Source of the DNA: Muribaculaceae bacterium
GTDB lineage: Bacteria; Bacteroidota; Bacteroidia; Bacteroidales; Muribaculaceae
NCBI GenBank assembly: GCA_009775355.1
Contig: VSPN01000003.1
Span: forward strand, 1-64,000
Length of the DNA stretch: 64,000 nt
Direction: 5' to 3'
In this document: positions 54,166 to 63,569 of the stretch, piece after piece
How the letters are laid out: each line of letters opens with the position of its first letter
How positions within the stretch are numbered: the stretch's first letter is position 1
Made by a program: the position numbers and the translations under genes
Notes under the pieces: model-generated
What the model was told of the DNA's origin: nothing
The model's database searches: none
Seen by the model: the letters and a program-made list of their open reading frames with translations, nothing else

Positions 54166-55302
54166 TCAGCTCTCTCTGAGGGAATCTACTATGAGTTCGG
54201 CGGCATATTCGGCGGCCACGGCGTTGCCGAGACGCCGCTGCATGGTGCGGTAGCCCTGGAGCTGGAAGTCGCGGCGGGGCGAGGGCTGCAGAAGCGGGGA
54301 GAGCTCGCGGGCTATCGAGTCGGCGGTGCATTTGTGCACAAGCAGCTCGGGCACGATCTCGTTGCCGGCTATCAGGTTGGGCAGAGATACGTATTTCACT
54401 TTGAGAAGTTTCTCCATGATCCTGTATGATATCGCCATGCCGTTGGCGCGGTATACCACCACCTGCGGCGTGCCGATCAGAGCAGTCTCGAGAGTGGCGG
54501 TGCCTGATGTCACTATGGCCGCCTGCGAGTATTTAAGCAGGGTCGGCGTGCAGCCGAACACAAGCTTGAGGCCCGGGTCCTGAGCCACTTCGCGGTAGAA
54601 TTTCTCGCCTATGGCCGGCGCGGCCCCGACCACATACTGGAACTCCGGGAATCTCTTCGCCGCCTCGATCATCAGAGGCAGGTTGTTGCGTATCTCTCCG
54701 CGTCTTGAGCCGGGGAGCAGGGCTATGACAGGACGTTCGCCGTCGAGATCCTGCCGCTCCACAAAATGTTTCTTCGGCGGCAGATGCCCCATGTAGTGCG
54801 CCACTTCCTGCACCGACGGATTGCCGACAAACGTTACGTTATAGCCATGTTTCTTGTAGAAGGGCACCTCGAACGGCAGGATCGAATACATGTGGTCTAC
54901 GTATTTCTTGATCGACTTCACGCGATATTCCTTCCACGCCCACACCTTGGGAGAGATGAAATAGTGCACAGGCACACCGAGGCCGTGTGCGTAGCGGGCC
55001 ATCTTCAGGTTGAAGCCCGGGTAGTCCACAAGTATTAGAGCGTCGGGACGGTATTGTCGCAGCAGCGTTCTGGCGCGGTGCATGTTGGAGAGTATGACGG
55101 GGAGGCGGCGCAGCACCTCGCTGAATCCCATGACATTCATCATGTCATAATGCAGGTCGGGCTTGCGCCGGGCCTCGGCGGCCATAAGATCGCCGCCGAA
55201 GAAGCGGAATTCGGCGGCGGGGTCGAATTCCTTGATCCATTTTATCAGATGGGAGGCATGTAGATCGCCGGATGCCTCGCCGGCAATTAGCATGTATTTC
55301 AT
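54166..55302 (-). CDS. lpxB: Lipid-A-disaccharide synthase
   Basis: The 378 residues show the LpxB signature GEASGDLHASHL at residue 8, SPKVWAWKEYRVKSI near 118 and LPGSRRGEI near 199. The enzyme joins UDP-2,3-diacylglucosamine and lipid X to form the lipid A disaccharide at the inner membrane. A complete promoter with the -7 box 4 nt before the ATG fixes the start. Its usual Bacteroidetes neighbour surE is not here. Confidence 0.97.
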   Translation of the reverse strand: MKYMLIAGEASGDLHASHLIKWIKEFDPAAEFRFFGGDLMAAEARRKPDLHYDMMNVMGFSEVLRRLPVILSNMHRARTLLRQYRPDALILVDYPGFNLKMARYAHGLGVPVHYFISPKVWAWKEYRVKSIKKYVDHMYSILPFEVPFYKKHGYNVTFVGNPSVQEVAHYMGHLPPKKHFVERQDLDGERPVIALLPGSRRGEIRNNLPLMIEAAKRFPEFQYVVGAAPAIGEKFYREVAQDPGLKLVFGCTPTLLKYSQAAIVTSGTATLETALIGTPQVVVYRANGMAISYRIMEKLLKVKYVSLPNLIAGNEIVPELLVHKCTADSIARELSPLLQPSPRRDFQLQGYRTMQRRLGNAVAAEYAAELIVDSLRES

Positions 55303-55306
55303 TTTG

Positions 55307-55338
55307 CAAAAATAAAAAACCGTCTCAATGGTGGCAAA
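55307..55338 (-). promoter_or_regulatory. Promoter TTTG-N20-TATTTTTG of lpxB
   Basis: On the minus strand TTTG (55335-55338), 20 nt, then TATTTTTG (55307-55314), CAAA and the ATG at 55302. It is the best example here of a full promoter joined directly to a start codon. Confidence 0.75.
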
Positions 55339-55354
55339 AATAAAAACGGTCTCA
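55307..55354 (-). repeat. Near-perfect direct repeat carrying the lpxB promoter
   Basis: Two copies of about 20 nt (55307-55327 and 55335-55354), each with CAAAAATAAAAA then GTCTCA, differ by a one-base gap and one substitution. Both contain a TATTTTTG box on the minus strand; the distal copy also supplies the -33 TTTG for the proximal one. Confidence 0.85.
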
Positions 55355-55371
55355 CGAGCGTTTTTTCAGTT

Positions 55372-56796
55372 ATGAGACAAATGCGCTACTTCCTATTGAC
55401 CCTTGCGGGGCTTATAAGTTTAATCATGGCTTGCACCGGCATGGTTTCGTGTATCGACGACGCCATGACCACTTCATCTTCCGACGTGCTGTCTTTCTCG
55501 CGCGACACCGTGGATTTCGATACTGTCTTTACGGATCTCGGCACGCCGACGGCGCGGCTCATCGTGTTCAACCGCGCCTCGAAAGGTCTGGAGATAAGCT
55601 CGATCAAGTTCAAAGACCCTGACACAAGATTCCGCTTCAATGTCGATGGCGTCAGCGGTGTGGAGTTTCATGACGTCGAGATCCGCGGGCGCGATTCGAT
55701 CTACGTCTTTATCGAATGCTTCATGCCGGAGACGCAAGGCGCGTCGCCCGGTCTCGTGGCCGACGACCTTGAATTCGTGACCAACGGAGTGACCCAGACC
55801 GTGCGTGTCGAGGCATACGGCCAGAACGTGACGCGTCTGCGCAATGTGCGCCTCACAGCCGACACACGTCTGACGGCCGACCGCCCTTATGTCGTGTTCG
55901 ACTCGCTTACGGTCTGCAAGGGGGTCACGCTGACGGTCGATCCCGGAGCGCAGCTTCTCTTCCACGACGGAGCCTCGCTTGTGGTCGAGGGGCGTCTTGA
56001 AGCTGTGGGCCGGCCCGGCAAGATGATCGACATGCGGGGTGACCGCCTCGACAATGTGCTGCCCGATGTGAAATACGACATTCTGCCGGGCCAGTGGAAA
56101 GGGGTGCGTATCGCCGCCGGCTCGCATGGCAACCGGATAGAATATGTCGACATGCGCAGCACTCTGGCCGGTCTTACGGTAGACTCCTGCGCCGATCTTC
56201 AGCAGACCAGACTCACTCTTCTTAACTCATGGCTCCACAACTCATCGGGCAATGTCCTGACATCGCGCTACTCGAAGGTCAACGCATATGGATGCTGCTT
56301 CTCCGAAGCCGGAGGCTCAGTGGTGAGTCTTGCCGGAGGAGACCATGAGTTTCTGCAGTGCACCATCGCCAACAATCACCTCTACTCCATCTCCGGACCA
56401 CTGCTTGAACTTCTGCACGTTCTTCCGGAAGATATCGACGAAAACAGCGCGCCGCTCATGAGGGCTCGGTTTTCGAATTCGATAATCTACGGTCTGCGGG
56501 CGGATCTGAACACCGGCGATCTGACCGGGTCGGATGTCGTGTTCCGCTATGTCTCGCTCGGATCGAAGGGAGAGGACGACGACAACTTCATCAACTGCCT
56601 TTGGGAAACGGATCCGTTGTTCCGCACGGTGCGTCAGGACTATCTCTTCGATTACCGACTGCATGAGGATTCTCCCGTCAGATCGGCCGGAGACCCGGCT
56701 CTTGTCACACCGGAGGTGATGTATGACATGGACGGCGTCGACAGGCTCGGGCACGGGGCGCCGTCGCTCGGAGCCTTTCAGTATGCTCCGCAGTGA
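55372..56796 (+). CDS. Beta-helix lipoprotein, choice-of-anchor-Q-like end (474 aa)
   Basis: A lipoprotein-type signal ends at Cys21 (LISLIMAC), with a second Cys at 27. After a beta-sandwich-like part (about 35-140, with VYVFIECFMPE-like FIECFMPETQ) there is a right-handed parallel beta-helix region (FHDGASLVVEGRLEAVG, then short repeated turns to about 380). It ends YDMDGVDRLGHGAPSLGAFQ, matching the end of choice-of-anchor-Q surface proteins. It is likely a surface lipoprotein; no catalytic site is recognised. It is divergent from lpxB. Confidence 0.78.
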   Translation: MRQMRYFLLTLAGLISLIMACTGMVSCIDDAMTTSSSDVLSFSRDTVDFDTVFTDLGTPTARLIVFNRASKGLEISSIKFKDPDTRFRFNVDGVSGVEFHDVEIRGRDSIYVFIECFMPETQGASPGLVADDLEFVTNGVTQTVRVEAYGQNVTRLRNVRLTADTRLTADRPYVVFDSLTVCKGVTLTVDPGAQLLFHDGASLVVEGRLEAVGRPGKMIDMRGDRLDNVLPDVKYDILPGQWKGVRIAAGSHGNRIEYVDMRSTLAGLTVDSCADLQQTRLTLLNSWLHNSSGNVLTSRYSKVNAYGCCFSEAGGSVVSLAGGDHEFLQCTIANNHLYSISGPLLELLHVLPEDIDENSAPLMRARFSNSIIYGLRADLNTGDLTGSDVVFRYVSLGSKGEDDDNFINCLWETDPLFRTVRQDYLFDYRLHEDSPVRSAGDPALVTPEVMYDMDGVDRLGHGAPSLGAFQYAPQ

Positions 56797-56858
56797 CACG
56801 TTGCGATGACGTCATGTCAAGACGTCGGAAACCGTTCCGGGCGAAACCCTGTCTTATT

Positions 56859-56890
56859 TTTGCACATATTAAGAAAAATGTGTATATTTG
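56859..56890 (+). promoter_or_regulatory. Promoter TTTG-N20-TATATTTG of the psd operon
   Basis: TTTG (56859-56862) and TATATTTG (56883-56890) are 20 nt apart, 12 nt before the ATG at 56903. This fits a start for the psd-pssA operon and argues against a start at the TTG within the box. Confidence 0.72.
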
Positions 56891-56902
56891 CGGATTGGAA
56901 AA

Positions 56903-57598
56903 ATGAGGCGCCCTGTCAAGGGCGGATTGAAAGTGAAGATACATCACGAAGGAACCAACATACTCATCCTGCTTTTCATAGTGCTGGCAGTGCTCAACGT
57001 GCCGGTGTGGCTCTTCATGCCCCCGTACGTCATCCCGGCGTTTATGTCGGCGGTGTCGCTGGTTGTATATATGTTTGTGTTCAACTTCTTCAGATGTCCG
57101 AAACGCCATTACCGGGGCAAGCGCCGAAACCGCGTGGTCAGCTCGGTCGACGGCAAGGTGGTGGCCGTGGAGCGTGTGCTCGAGAGCGAATGGCTGCGGT
57201 CGGAGGCGATCATGGTGTCGGTCTTCATGTCGCCTCTCAATGTGCATGCCAATTGGTTTCCTGTTGACGGCACGGTCAATTACGTGGCCCATCACCGCGG
57301 CCGCTTCCTGTCGGCCTACCTGCCGAAGGCCAGCACCGACAATGAGCGCAGCACCGTGGGCATCACAATGAACAATGGCCGCAGACTTGTGGTTAGACAG
57401 ATAGCGGGGGCTATGGCCCGGCGCATAGTCACATATGCCTGTCCGGGCGAGCGCGCCGATATCGACGATCATCTCGGTTTCATAAAGTTCGGCTCGCGGG
57501 TCGACATCTACCTTCCGGTCGACGCGAGGATTCTCGTCAGGATCGGCGATATCACCCGGGGCGGCATGACTCCGCTCGCCATAGTGAAGCCCGGATGA
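56903..57598 (+). CDS. psd: Phosphatidylserine decarboxylase family protein
   Basis: The 231 residues include two N-terminal membrane helices (ILILLFIVLAVLNVPVWLFM) and the core SPLNVHANWFPVDGTVNYV. The end has GFIKFGSRVDIYLP, whose Gly-Ser is the self-cleavage site that creates the pyruvoyl group. The enzyme converts phosphatidylserine to phosphatidylethanolamine. The compact form is that of archaeal-type Psd found in Bacteroidetes. pssA follows by 76 nt. Confidence 0.95.
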   Translation: MRRPVKGGLKVKIHHEGTNILILLFIVLAVLNVPVWLFMPPYVIPAFMSAVSLVVYMFVFNFFRCPKRHYRGKRRNRVVSSVDGKVVAVERVLESEWLRSEAIMVSVFMSPLNVHANWFPVDGTVNYVAHHRGRFLSAYLPKASTDNERSTVGITMNNGRRLVVRQIAGAMARRIVTYACPGERADIDDHLGFIKFGSRVDIYLPVDARILVRIGDITRGGMTPLAIVKPG

Positions 57599-57674
57599 GC
57601 CTTGCGGTTCATGCCGGGACAGCCTTCCCGCCCGGGCTGAACGGGCGGCATAACGTGAACACACTTATCCGGAA

Positions 57675-58382
57675 ATGAACGTGATTACCCGAAATATACC
57701 CAATGCCATAACCTGCCTCAATCTTGCGGGCGGTGTGATGGCGATACTTTGCGCCTCGCGCGGAGCCGACACTTTATGGTGCGGCTTGTCAGCGTTCATG
57801 TGGGCCTTCATTTTCATAGGCATAGCTGCGGTGGCAGACTTTCTCGACGGTTTCGCGGCTCGTCTGCTCCATGCCTATTCAGAACTCGGCAAGGAACTCG
57901 ACTCGCTGTGCGACATGGTGAGTTTCGGAGTGGCTCCGGCGGTTATAATGCATTACAGTCTCGCTGCGGCAGGCGCACCGGAGTGGACGACCTGGGCTGT
58001 GCTGTTGATACCGGTCTGCGGCGCTCTCAGGCTCGCCCGGTTCAATATCGACACCCGTCAGACCACATCATTCATAGGGCTTCCCATACCGGCCAACGCC
58101 CTCTTCTGGGTCGGCTACTCGTCGCTCTGCCTGCAGGGCGCGGAGTTCATGGCTGAATGGTATGTCGTGCTTGCAGCCCTGCTTGCGGTGAGTCTGCTGA
58201 TGGTCTCGCCGATGCGCTTGTTCTCGCTTAAGTTCAAGACTTGGGGCTGGCGGGGCAACAGGCTCAGATGGCTTCTGATCATCACGGCTCCGGTGCTGCT
58301 GTTCTGCATGGGAATATCCGGACTTATGTGGCTCGTGATAGCCTATGTGCTCTACGGACTGTTTGACAGAGGAGAGGAATAA
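57675..58382 (+). CDS. pssA: CDP-diacylglycerol-serine O-phosphatidyltransferase
   Basis: The CDP-alcohol phosphotransferase motif is intact: VADFLDGFAARLL with GKELDSLCDMVSFGVAP. Six or more membrane helices span the 235 residues. It makes phosphatidylserine, the substrate for psd, so the pair forms the PE branch of phospholipid synthesis. The DUF4834 gene follows by 21 nt. Confidence 0.96.
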   Translation: MNVITRNIPNAITCLNLAGGVMAILCASRGADTLWCGLSAFMWAFIFIGIAAVADFLDGFAARLLHAYSELGKELDSLCDMVSFGVAPAVIMHYSLAAAGAPEWTTWAVLLIPVCGALRLARFNIDTRQTTSFIGLPIPANALFWVGYSSLCLQGAEFMAEWYVVLAALLAVSLLMVSPMRLFSLKFKTWGWRGNRLRWLLIITAPVLLFCMGISGLMWLVIAYVLYGLFDRGEE

Positions 58383-58403
58383 GCGAGCTTACAGTAAACT
58401 GAT

Positions 58404-58817
58404 ATGGGAGTCTTTCTAATAATTCTGCTTCTGCTGCTGATTCTATGGCCCTGGATCTCGCCCTATGTGACGAGATGGATCCGTATGTTCATGGCCCGGA
58501 GGGCTGAAGACATGATGCGCCGCATGATGGGCATGCCCTCGCGCAAGGAAGAGCGCCGCCGCGCCCGCGCGGCTTCCGCCTCCGCCGGAAATCAGGGCGG
58601 CGCTTCGCCAGGAACGGACCGGCGTGCGCGGCGACACAGAGCGCCGCGGCAGGATGCCGCGAGCATGCTCAGAAGTGTGGCCGAAGATGTGGAATTCACC
58701 GAGATCCGCGAGTTCGGTTCCGCCCCTATAGCCGGAGCTGATGAAACTCCGCGGCACAAATATAACGAAGAGCAGGTGTCGGATGTGGAGTTCACGGAGA
58801 TAAAAGACCGTCCGTGA
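58404..58817 (+). CDS. DUF4834-like small membrane protein (137 aa)
   Basis: An N-terminal membrane helix (VFLIILLLLLILWPWISPYV) is followed by a basic segment (RRAEDMMRRMMGMPSRKEER) and a disordered part. The motif DVEFTEI occurs twice, near residues 96 and 126. This layout matches DUF4834, which in Bacteroidetes often follows pssA. Function is unknown; the twice-used motif suggests binding to a partner. Confidence 0.78.
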   Translation: MGVFLIILLLLLILWPWISPYVTRWIRMFMARRAEDMMRRMMGMPSRKEERRRARAASASAGNQGGASPGTDRRARRHRAPRQDAASMLRSVAEDVEFTEIREFGSAPIAGADETPRHKYNEEQVSDVEFTEIKDRP

Positions 58818-58864
58818 CTCATAGCCTCAGTAACAAACGCCGCCTGCCGTAACCTGACAAGACA

Positions 58865-59698
58865 ATGAAGACACTATACGTCAGCGACCTTGACGGCACT
58901 CTGCTTCAGCCCGACGCGCGGCTGTCGGAGCGGACTGTCGCCCTGCTCGGCGAAGCCGTGGCGGCAGGACATCTATTTACGGTCGCCACTGCCCGTACGC
59001 CAGCCACGGTCGCGCCGATCCTCCAGCGGGTAGACATGCGGCTTCCCGCCATAGTTATGACCGGAGCCGCCATGTGGGACACCGCCACCGGCCACTACAG
59101 CCATGTGCGGCATTTCGCGCCCGACACGGCTGCCGGACTTCTGCGCATTTACCGTGAGGCCGGTATATCGACGTTCATATTCACTCTCTCTGACGACATG
59201 ATCGACATCTACCACCTCAACGGCGACCTGCTTCCGCTGCAGCGCGCATTCATGGAGGAGCGGATGCACAGTCCCTATAAAAGGTTTCATGTCGATCCGT
59301 CGGGAGCCGACACGCTTCCCGACACGCTTTCGGAGACGGTGCTCTTCTACACCATGCTCCCTGATGCACTGGCCCGCGAGGCATATATGCTGATAAAGGA
59401 TCTGCCCGGAGTCAGAGCGCAGTATTATCACGACATATACGGTCCGGAGACGGGAATACTCGAGGCTTTTGCCGCCGGCGCCACCAAGGCCGAGGCTGTC
59501 AGGACTCTCGCGGCCGCCACCGGAGCTGACCGGACCGTATGCTTCGGCGACAATATCAACGATCTGCCCATGATGGAGGCCGCCGACCTCGCCGTGGCCG
59601 TGGGTAACGCCCTGCCCGAAGTGAAGAGGGCAGCCGACATAGTGATAGGCTGCAATACCGACGACGCCGTCGCCGCATTCATATGCGCCGGATTATGA
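58865..59698 (+). CDS. Cof-type HAD phosphatase (277 aa)
   Basis: HAD motif I is VSDLDGTLL (Asp at 8 and 10), with motif IV FGDNINDLPMMEAADLAVAV near 230, the pattern of the Cof subfamily with a C2 cap. Such enzymes dephosphorylate sugar phosphates, pyridoxal phosphate or flavin mononucleotide; the substrate is not told by sequence. The stop codon overlaps the next start by 4 nt (ATGA). Confidence 0.92.
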   Translation: MKTLYVSDLDGTLLQPDARLSERTVALLGEAVAAGHLFTVATARTPATVAPILQRVDMRLPAIVMTGAAMWDTATGHYSHVRHFAPDTAAGLLRIYREAGISTFIFTLSDDMIDIYHLNGDLLPLQRAFMEERMHSPYKRFHVDPSGADTLPDTLSETVLFYTMLPDALAREAYMLIKDLPGVRAQYYHDIYGPETGILEAFAAGATKAEAVRTLAAATGADRTVCFGDNINDLPMMEAADLAVAVGNALPEVKRAADIVIGCNTDDAVAAFICAGL

Positions 59699-60903
59699 AG
59701 ATGGAGATCCGCACAGGAAGACTGCTGCTGATAATAGTCTCGGCAATTGCCGTCATCGTGTTTCTGCTCATATCGAACAATCTTGTCAAGGAACTTGCGC
59801 GTCAGGAGCGCGAGCGTATGGACATATGGGCCCGCGCCACAGAGCGGCTCGCAAAGGCCGACGTTGACTCGGACTTCGAGTTCCTGCTCGCCATAATATC
59901 GCAGAACAACTCGATACCTGTCATGATCAGCGACGCCGACTTTAATATCTCGGAATTCCGCAACTATTCGCTTCCCGACAAGACCGACGCCGACAAGTCA
60001 GTATACGACGAGCTCACTCCGCGCAACAAGGAATATCTGACAAAGCGTCTCAAGAGCATCGGCGGCGACACACCCCTGGCCGAGATGGTGAAGAAAAACA
60101 ACCACTTCATCGAGGTCGAGCTTTTCGACGGCGTCAGCCAGTATATATATTATGAAGACTCGACCCTGCTCAGAAGCCTGAGTCTATATCCCTACGTGCA
60201 GCTTGTAGTGATGGTCATCCTCGCCATGATACTCTACATGGCCGTGGTCAACACCAAACGGGCCGAGCAGAACCGTGTGTGGGTCGGCCTGTCGAAAGAG
60301 ACTGCCCATCAGCTCGGCACTCCGATCTCGTCACTCATGGCATGGGTGGAATATCTTCAGGCCACCGGTGTCGAGCCGGAAATTACCGGCGAACTCGACA
60401 AGGATGTGAAGCGGCTGTCGACCATAGCCGACCGCTTCTCGAAAATCGGATCGCAGCCCGACATGGAGCTTGAATATCTCAACGATACCGTAAGGACATC
60501 GCTCGACTACATGCGGAGCCGTATCTCCGACCGCGTGCGCATAACCATGCACCTCTCCGACGACGACCACGGCGTGCGCCTGTCGCGGTCGCTCTTCGAG
60601 TGGGTCATGGAGAACCTCACAAAAAACGCCGTCGACGCCATGCAGGGGGAGGGGAGCATTGACATAACCACGGGTTCCGACAGGTCTTGCGTGTGGATCG
60701 AGGTCCGCGACACCGGCAAAGGCATAGCCCGCAAGAACTTCAAGACAGTCTTCAATCCGGGCTACACCACCAAGAAACGTGGCTGGGGACTCGGGCTGAC
60801 GCTCGTAAAGCGTATCGTTGAAGACTATCACGGAGGCCGAATCTTCGTCAAGGAGTCAGAACCCGGTGTCGGCACTACATTCCGCATCGAGTTTCCTGTA
60901 TGA
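59695..60903 (+). CDS. Orphan sensor histidine kinase (402 aa)
   Basis: The start at 59695 overlaps the HAD gene stop as ATGA. Two membrane helices (about 8-28, then near 170-190) flank a periplasmic sensor region. The H-box reads GLSKETAHQLGTPISSL with His near 205; the N-box MENLTKNAVDAM, G1 DTGKGI and G2 GWGLGL are intact. No response-regulator gene is adjacent in the window, so its partner must be elsewhere. Confidence 0.93.
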   Translation: MKMEIRTGRLLLIIVSAIAVIVFLLISNNLVKELARQERERMDIWARATERLAKADVDSDFEFLLAIISQNNSIPVMISDADFNISEFRNYSLPDKTDADKSVYDELTPRNKEYLTKRLKSIGGDTPLAEMVKKNNHFIEVELFDGVSQYIYYEDSTLLRSLSLYPYVQLVVMVILAMILYMAVVNTKRAEQNRVWVGLSKETAHQLGTPISSLMAWVEYLQATGVEPEITGELDKDVKRLSTIADRFSKIGSQPDMELEYLNDTVRTSLDYMRSRISDRVRITMHLSDDDHGVRLSRSLFEWVMENLTKNAVDAMQGEGSIDITTGSDRSCVWIEVRDTGKGIARKNFKTVFNPGYTTKKRGWGLGLTLVKRIVEDYHGGRIFVKESEPGVGTTFRIEFPV

Positions 60904-60987
60904 ATGGCGGCGCACCACCGTTTTTTTCCGCATTTCGAAGTTTATATATGGTGGAGAGCCGCGTGACTTTCGAATAGTTGGAAAAAT

Positions 60988-61019
60988 TTTGTCAACGTGG
61001 GTAAAAAATGCTAATTTTG
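60988..61019 (+). promoter_or_regulatory. Promoter TTTG-N20-TAATTTTG of pheT
   Basis: TTTG (60988-60991) and TAATTTTG (61012-61019) are 20 nt apart; CAAT and the ATG at 61024 follow. A leaderless pheT mRNA is expected. Confidence 0.75.
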
Positions 61020-61023
61020 CAAT

Positions 61024-63510
61024 ATGAATATCTCGTACAAATGGCTTAGACGCTATATAGGCTTCGAACTAAATCCTAAAGAGTTGGCCGCCGTCCTGAC
61101 ATCGGTGGGCCTGGAGTGTGACACAGTCACCGAAGTGGAGAGCATACGCGGAGGACTCCGCGGAGTCGTGATCGGAAAGGTGCTCACCTGTGTGGATCAT
61201 CCCGATTCCGACCATCTGCATGTCACCACCGTCGATCTCGGAGGCGAGTCGCCGGAGCAGATCGTGTGCGGTGCTCCCAATGTGGCTGCCGGCCAGACAG
61301 TGGTCGTGGCCACTGTCGGCACGACGCTTTACGACGGTGACAAGGAAATCAAGATAAAAAAGTCGAAGATACGCGGAGTCGAGTCGATGGGCATGATATG
61401 CGCCGAGGATGAACTCGGCCTCGGAGCATCGCACGACGGCATCATTGTCATCAGCGAGGATGTGCGCCCCGGCACCCCCGCCGCCGAATATTTCAATGTC
61501 GAGAGTGACTACTGTCTTGAGGTGGAGCTGACGCCCAACCGCGTCGACGCCGCAAGCCATTACGGTGTGGCACGCGACCTGAAGGCGAAGATATACTGCG
61601 ATGAGGCGATGCGCGGCAGCGGCGCGGAGGCACCGGTGATCTCAATACCCGACACGTCGGCGTTCACTTCGGACCGTCCCGACGGTGCCGTGAGTGTCAC
61701 GGTCGAGGACCGTCAGGGATGTCCCCGTTACTCGGGCGTGACAATTCGCGGAGTCGAGGTCAGGGAATCGCCCGAATGGCTCAAATCGCTGCTCGTCAGC
61801 GTCGGCCAGCGTCCCATCAACAATATAGTCGATATCACCAACTTCGTGCTTCTCGGCATCGGTCAGCCCCTGCATTGCTTCGACCTTGACAAGGTGGCCG
61901 GCGAGGAGATACATGTCCGCACATGTCCGGAAGGAACGCGGTTCACCACGCTCGACGGAGTGGAGCGCACACTCTCGGAAGCGGATCTCATGATCTGCGA
62001 CGCAGAGAAGCCGATGTGCATCGCCGGCGTGTTCGGCGGCATGGATTCGGGCGTCACCGAGTCGACAAAATCGGTGTTTATCGAAAGCGCGTGGTTCAAC
62101 CCCACGCGTGTCAGACGCACCGCGCGGCGTCACGGACTCTCGACCGACGCATCGTTCCGTTACGAACGCGGCACCGACCCCTCGGTCACTGTCTATGCGG
62201 CACGCCTCGCCGCAGTGCTGATCCGCGAACTCGCCGGAGGCGAGATCTGCGGAGACGTAGACGACATTTACCCCGACCCTGTCGCCCCGGCCGAATTCGA
62301 TTTCTCGCTCGGTTACTGCTTCCGCCTTATCGGGAAGGAGCTTCCCCGCGACCTTGTGACCGGAATTCTCCGCTCGCTCGATATCGATGTTACGCCGACA
62401 GCCGATCCTGACGTGCTGCGTCTGACGGTGCCCACTTACCGTGTCGATGTGACACGCCCCTGCGATGTGGTCGAAGAGATCCTTCGCATATACGGCTACA
62501 ACAATGTCGAGGTCGGCGACGAAGCCCGCGTCTCTCTGTCGCAGCGCACCGATGTCGATTTCTCATACGATCTCCGACAGCTTGTCTCGGCGCAGCTCAC
62601 AGGTCAGGGATACTGCGAGATACTCAACAATTCTCTCACGTCGCAGGCATACTACGCTGAGTCAGAGAAATATCCTCTGCAGTCATGCGTGACTCTGATG
62701 AATCCTCTGAGCGGCGACCTGTCGGTGATGCGCCAGACCCTGCTTTACGGCGGTCTTGAGACGATATCGCACAACGTCAACCGCCGTTCGGCCGATCTGC
62801 GCCTTTATGAGTTCGGCAACATCTATTTCCGCGACCCGGCCAAAGAATCTACGTCCGACCGTCCTCTCGCACCCTACAGTGAGTGCCCGGTGCTCGGACT
62901 GTGGCTGACCGGCGCGGCTGTTCCCGCATCATGGAATGCCAAGGCCGCCGAATCTTCCGTCTACGACCTCAAGGCTGTGGTCGAGAATATATTCCGTCGT
63001 CTCGGAGTCGAGCCTGCCGCCGTGCGCCAGACTCAGGGCAGCGACGAGATATACTCGGCACGCCTCGACATGGAGTCGCGCTCCGGAAAGCATATAGCCT
63101 CGCTCGGTGTGATAAGGCGCGCCACACTCGCCAGATTCGACATAGATCAGGATGTGTACTATGCAGAGATCGAATGGGACGCCCTTTACCGGCTTGTGGC
63201 TAAAAACCGGGTGACGTTCACCGATATTCCCCGGACGCAGCCAGTGGAGCGCGATCTCGCGCTGCTTGTAGACAAGAACGTGCTTTTCGTTGATATCGAG
63301 CAGGCCATACGCGCTTCCGAGCGCAAACTGCTCGGAAGCGTGCGCCTCTTTGATGTCTACGAAGGCAAGAACCTGCCCGAGGGCAAGAAGAGCTACGCCG
63401 TGTCGATTCAGTTGCAGGATAACGAGAAGACACTCAACGACAAGCAGATCGAGGCCGTCATGGCTAAAATCATCAAGGCTGTCAAGGCTCTCGGCGCAGA
63501 GCTCCGGTGA
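61024..63510 (+). CDS. pheT: Phenylalanine-tRNA ligase beta subunit
   Basis: The 828 residues show the domain order of bacterial PheT: an EMAPII-like tRNA-binding domain near 40-150 (VIGKVLTCVDHPDSDHLHV, VCGAPNVAAGQTV), B3/B4 editing (SVGQRPINNIVDITNFVL), B5, the catalytic-like core, and the C-terminal FDX-ACB anticodon-binding domain (FTDIPRTQPVERDLALLVD). With PheS it charges tRNA-Phe. The gene stands apart from pheS, which is not in the window. Confidence 0.98.
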   Translation: MNISYKWLRRYIGFELNPKELAAVLTSVGLECDTVTEVESIRGGLRGVVIGKVLTCVDHPDSDHLHVTTVDLGGESPEQIVCGAPNVAAGQTVVVATVGTTLYDGDKEIKIKKSKIRGVESMGMICAEDELGLGASHDGIIVISEDVRPGTPAAEYFNVESDYCLEVELTPNRVDAASHYGVARDLKAKIYCDEAMRGSGAEAPVISIPDTSAFTSDRPDGAVSVTVEDRQGCPRYSGVTIRGVEVRESPEWLKSLLVSVGQRPINNIVDITNFVLLGIGQPLHCFDLDKVAGEEIHVRTCPEGTRFTTLDGVERTLSEADLMICDAEKPMCIAGVFGGMDSGVTESTKSVFIESAWFNPTRVRRTARRHGLSTDASFRYERGTDPSVTVYAARLAAVLIRELAGGEICGDVDDIYPDPVAPAEFDFSLGYCFRLIGKELPRDLVTGILRSLDIDVTPTADPDVLRLTVPTYRVDVTRPCDVVEEILRIYGYNNVEVGDEARVSLSQRTDVDFSYDLRQLVSAQLTGQGYCEILNNSLTSQAYYAESEKYPLQSCVTLMNPLSGDLSVMRQTLLYGGLETISHNVNRRSADLRLYEFGNIYFRDPAKESTSDRPLAPYSECPVLGLWLTGAAVPASWNAKAAESSVYDLKAVVENIFRRLGVEPAAVRQTQGSDEIYSARLDMESRSGKHIASLGVIRRATLARFDIDQDVYYAEIEWDALYRLVAKNRVTFTDIPRTQPVERDLALLVDKNVLFVDIEQAIRASERKLLGSVRLFDVYEGKNLPEGKKSYAVSIQLQDNEKTLNDKQIEAVMAKIIKAVKALGAELR

Positions 63511-63569
63511 TCCTGGCGTGCGCGAATTTACAGAAGAATCAACATTATACATAGATATAGATATTACAA

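Noticed and set aside
60904..60940. GGCGG...CCACC-T7 after the histidine kinase as a terminator
   Set aside because: The stem is short with a mismatch; the T7 run alone is not enough.
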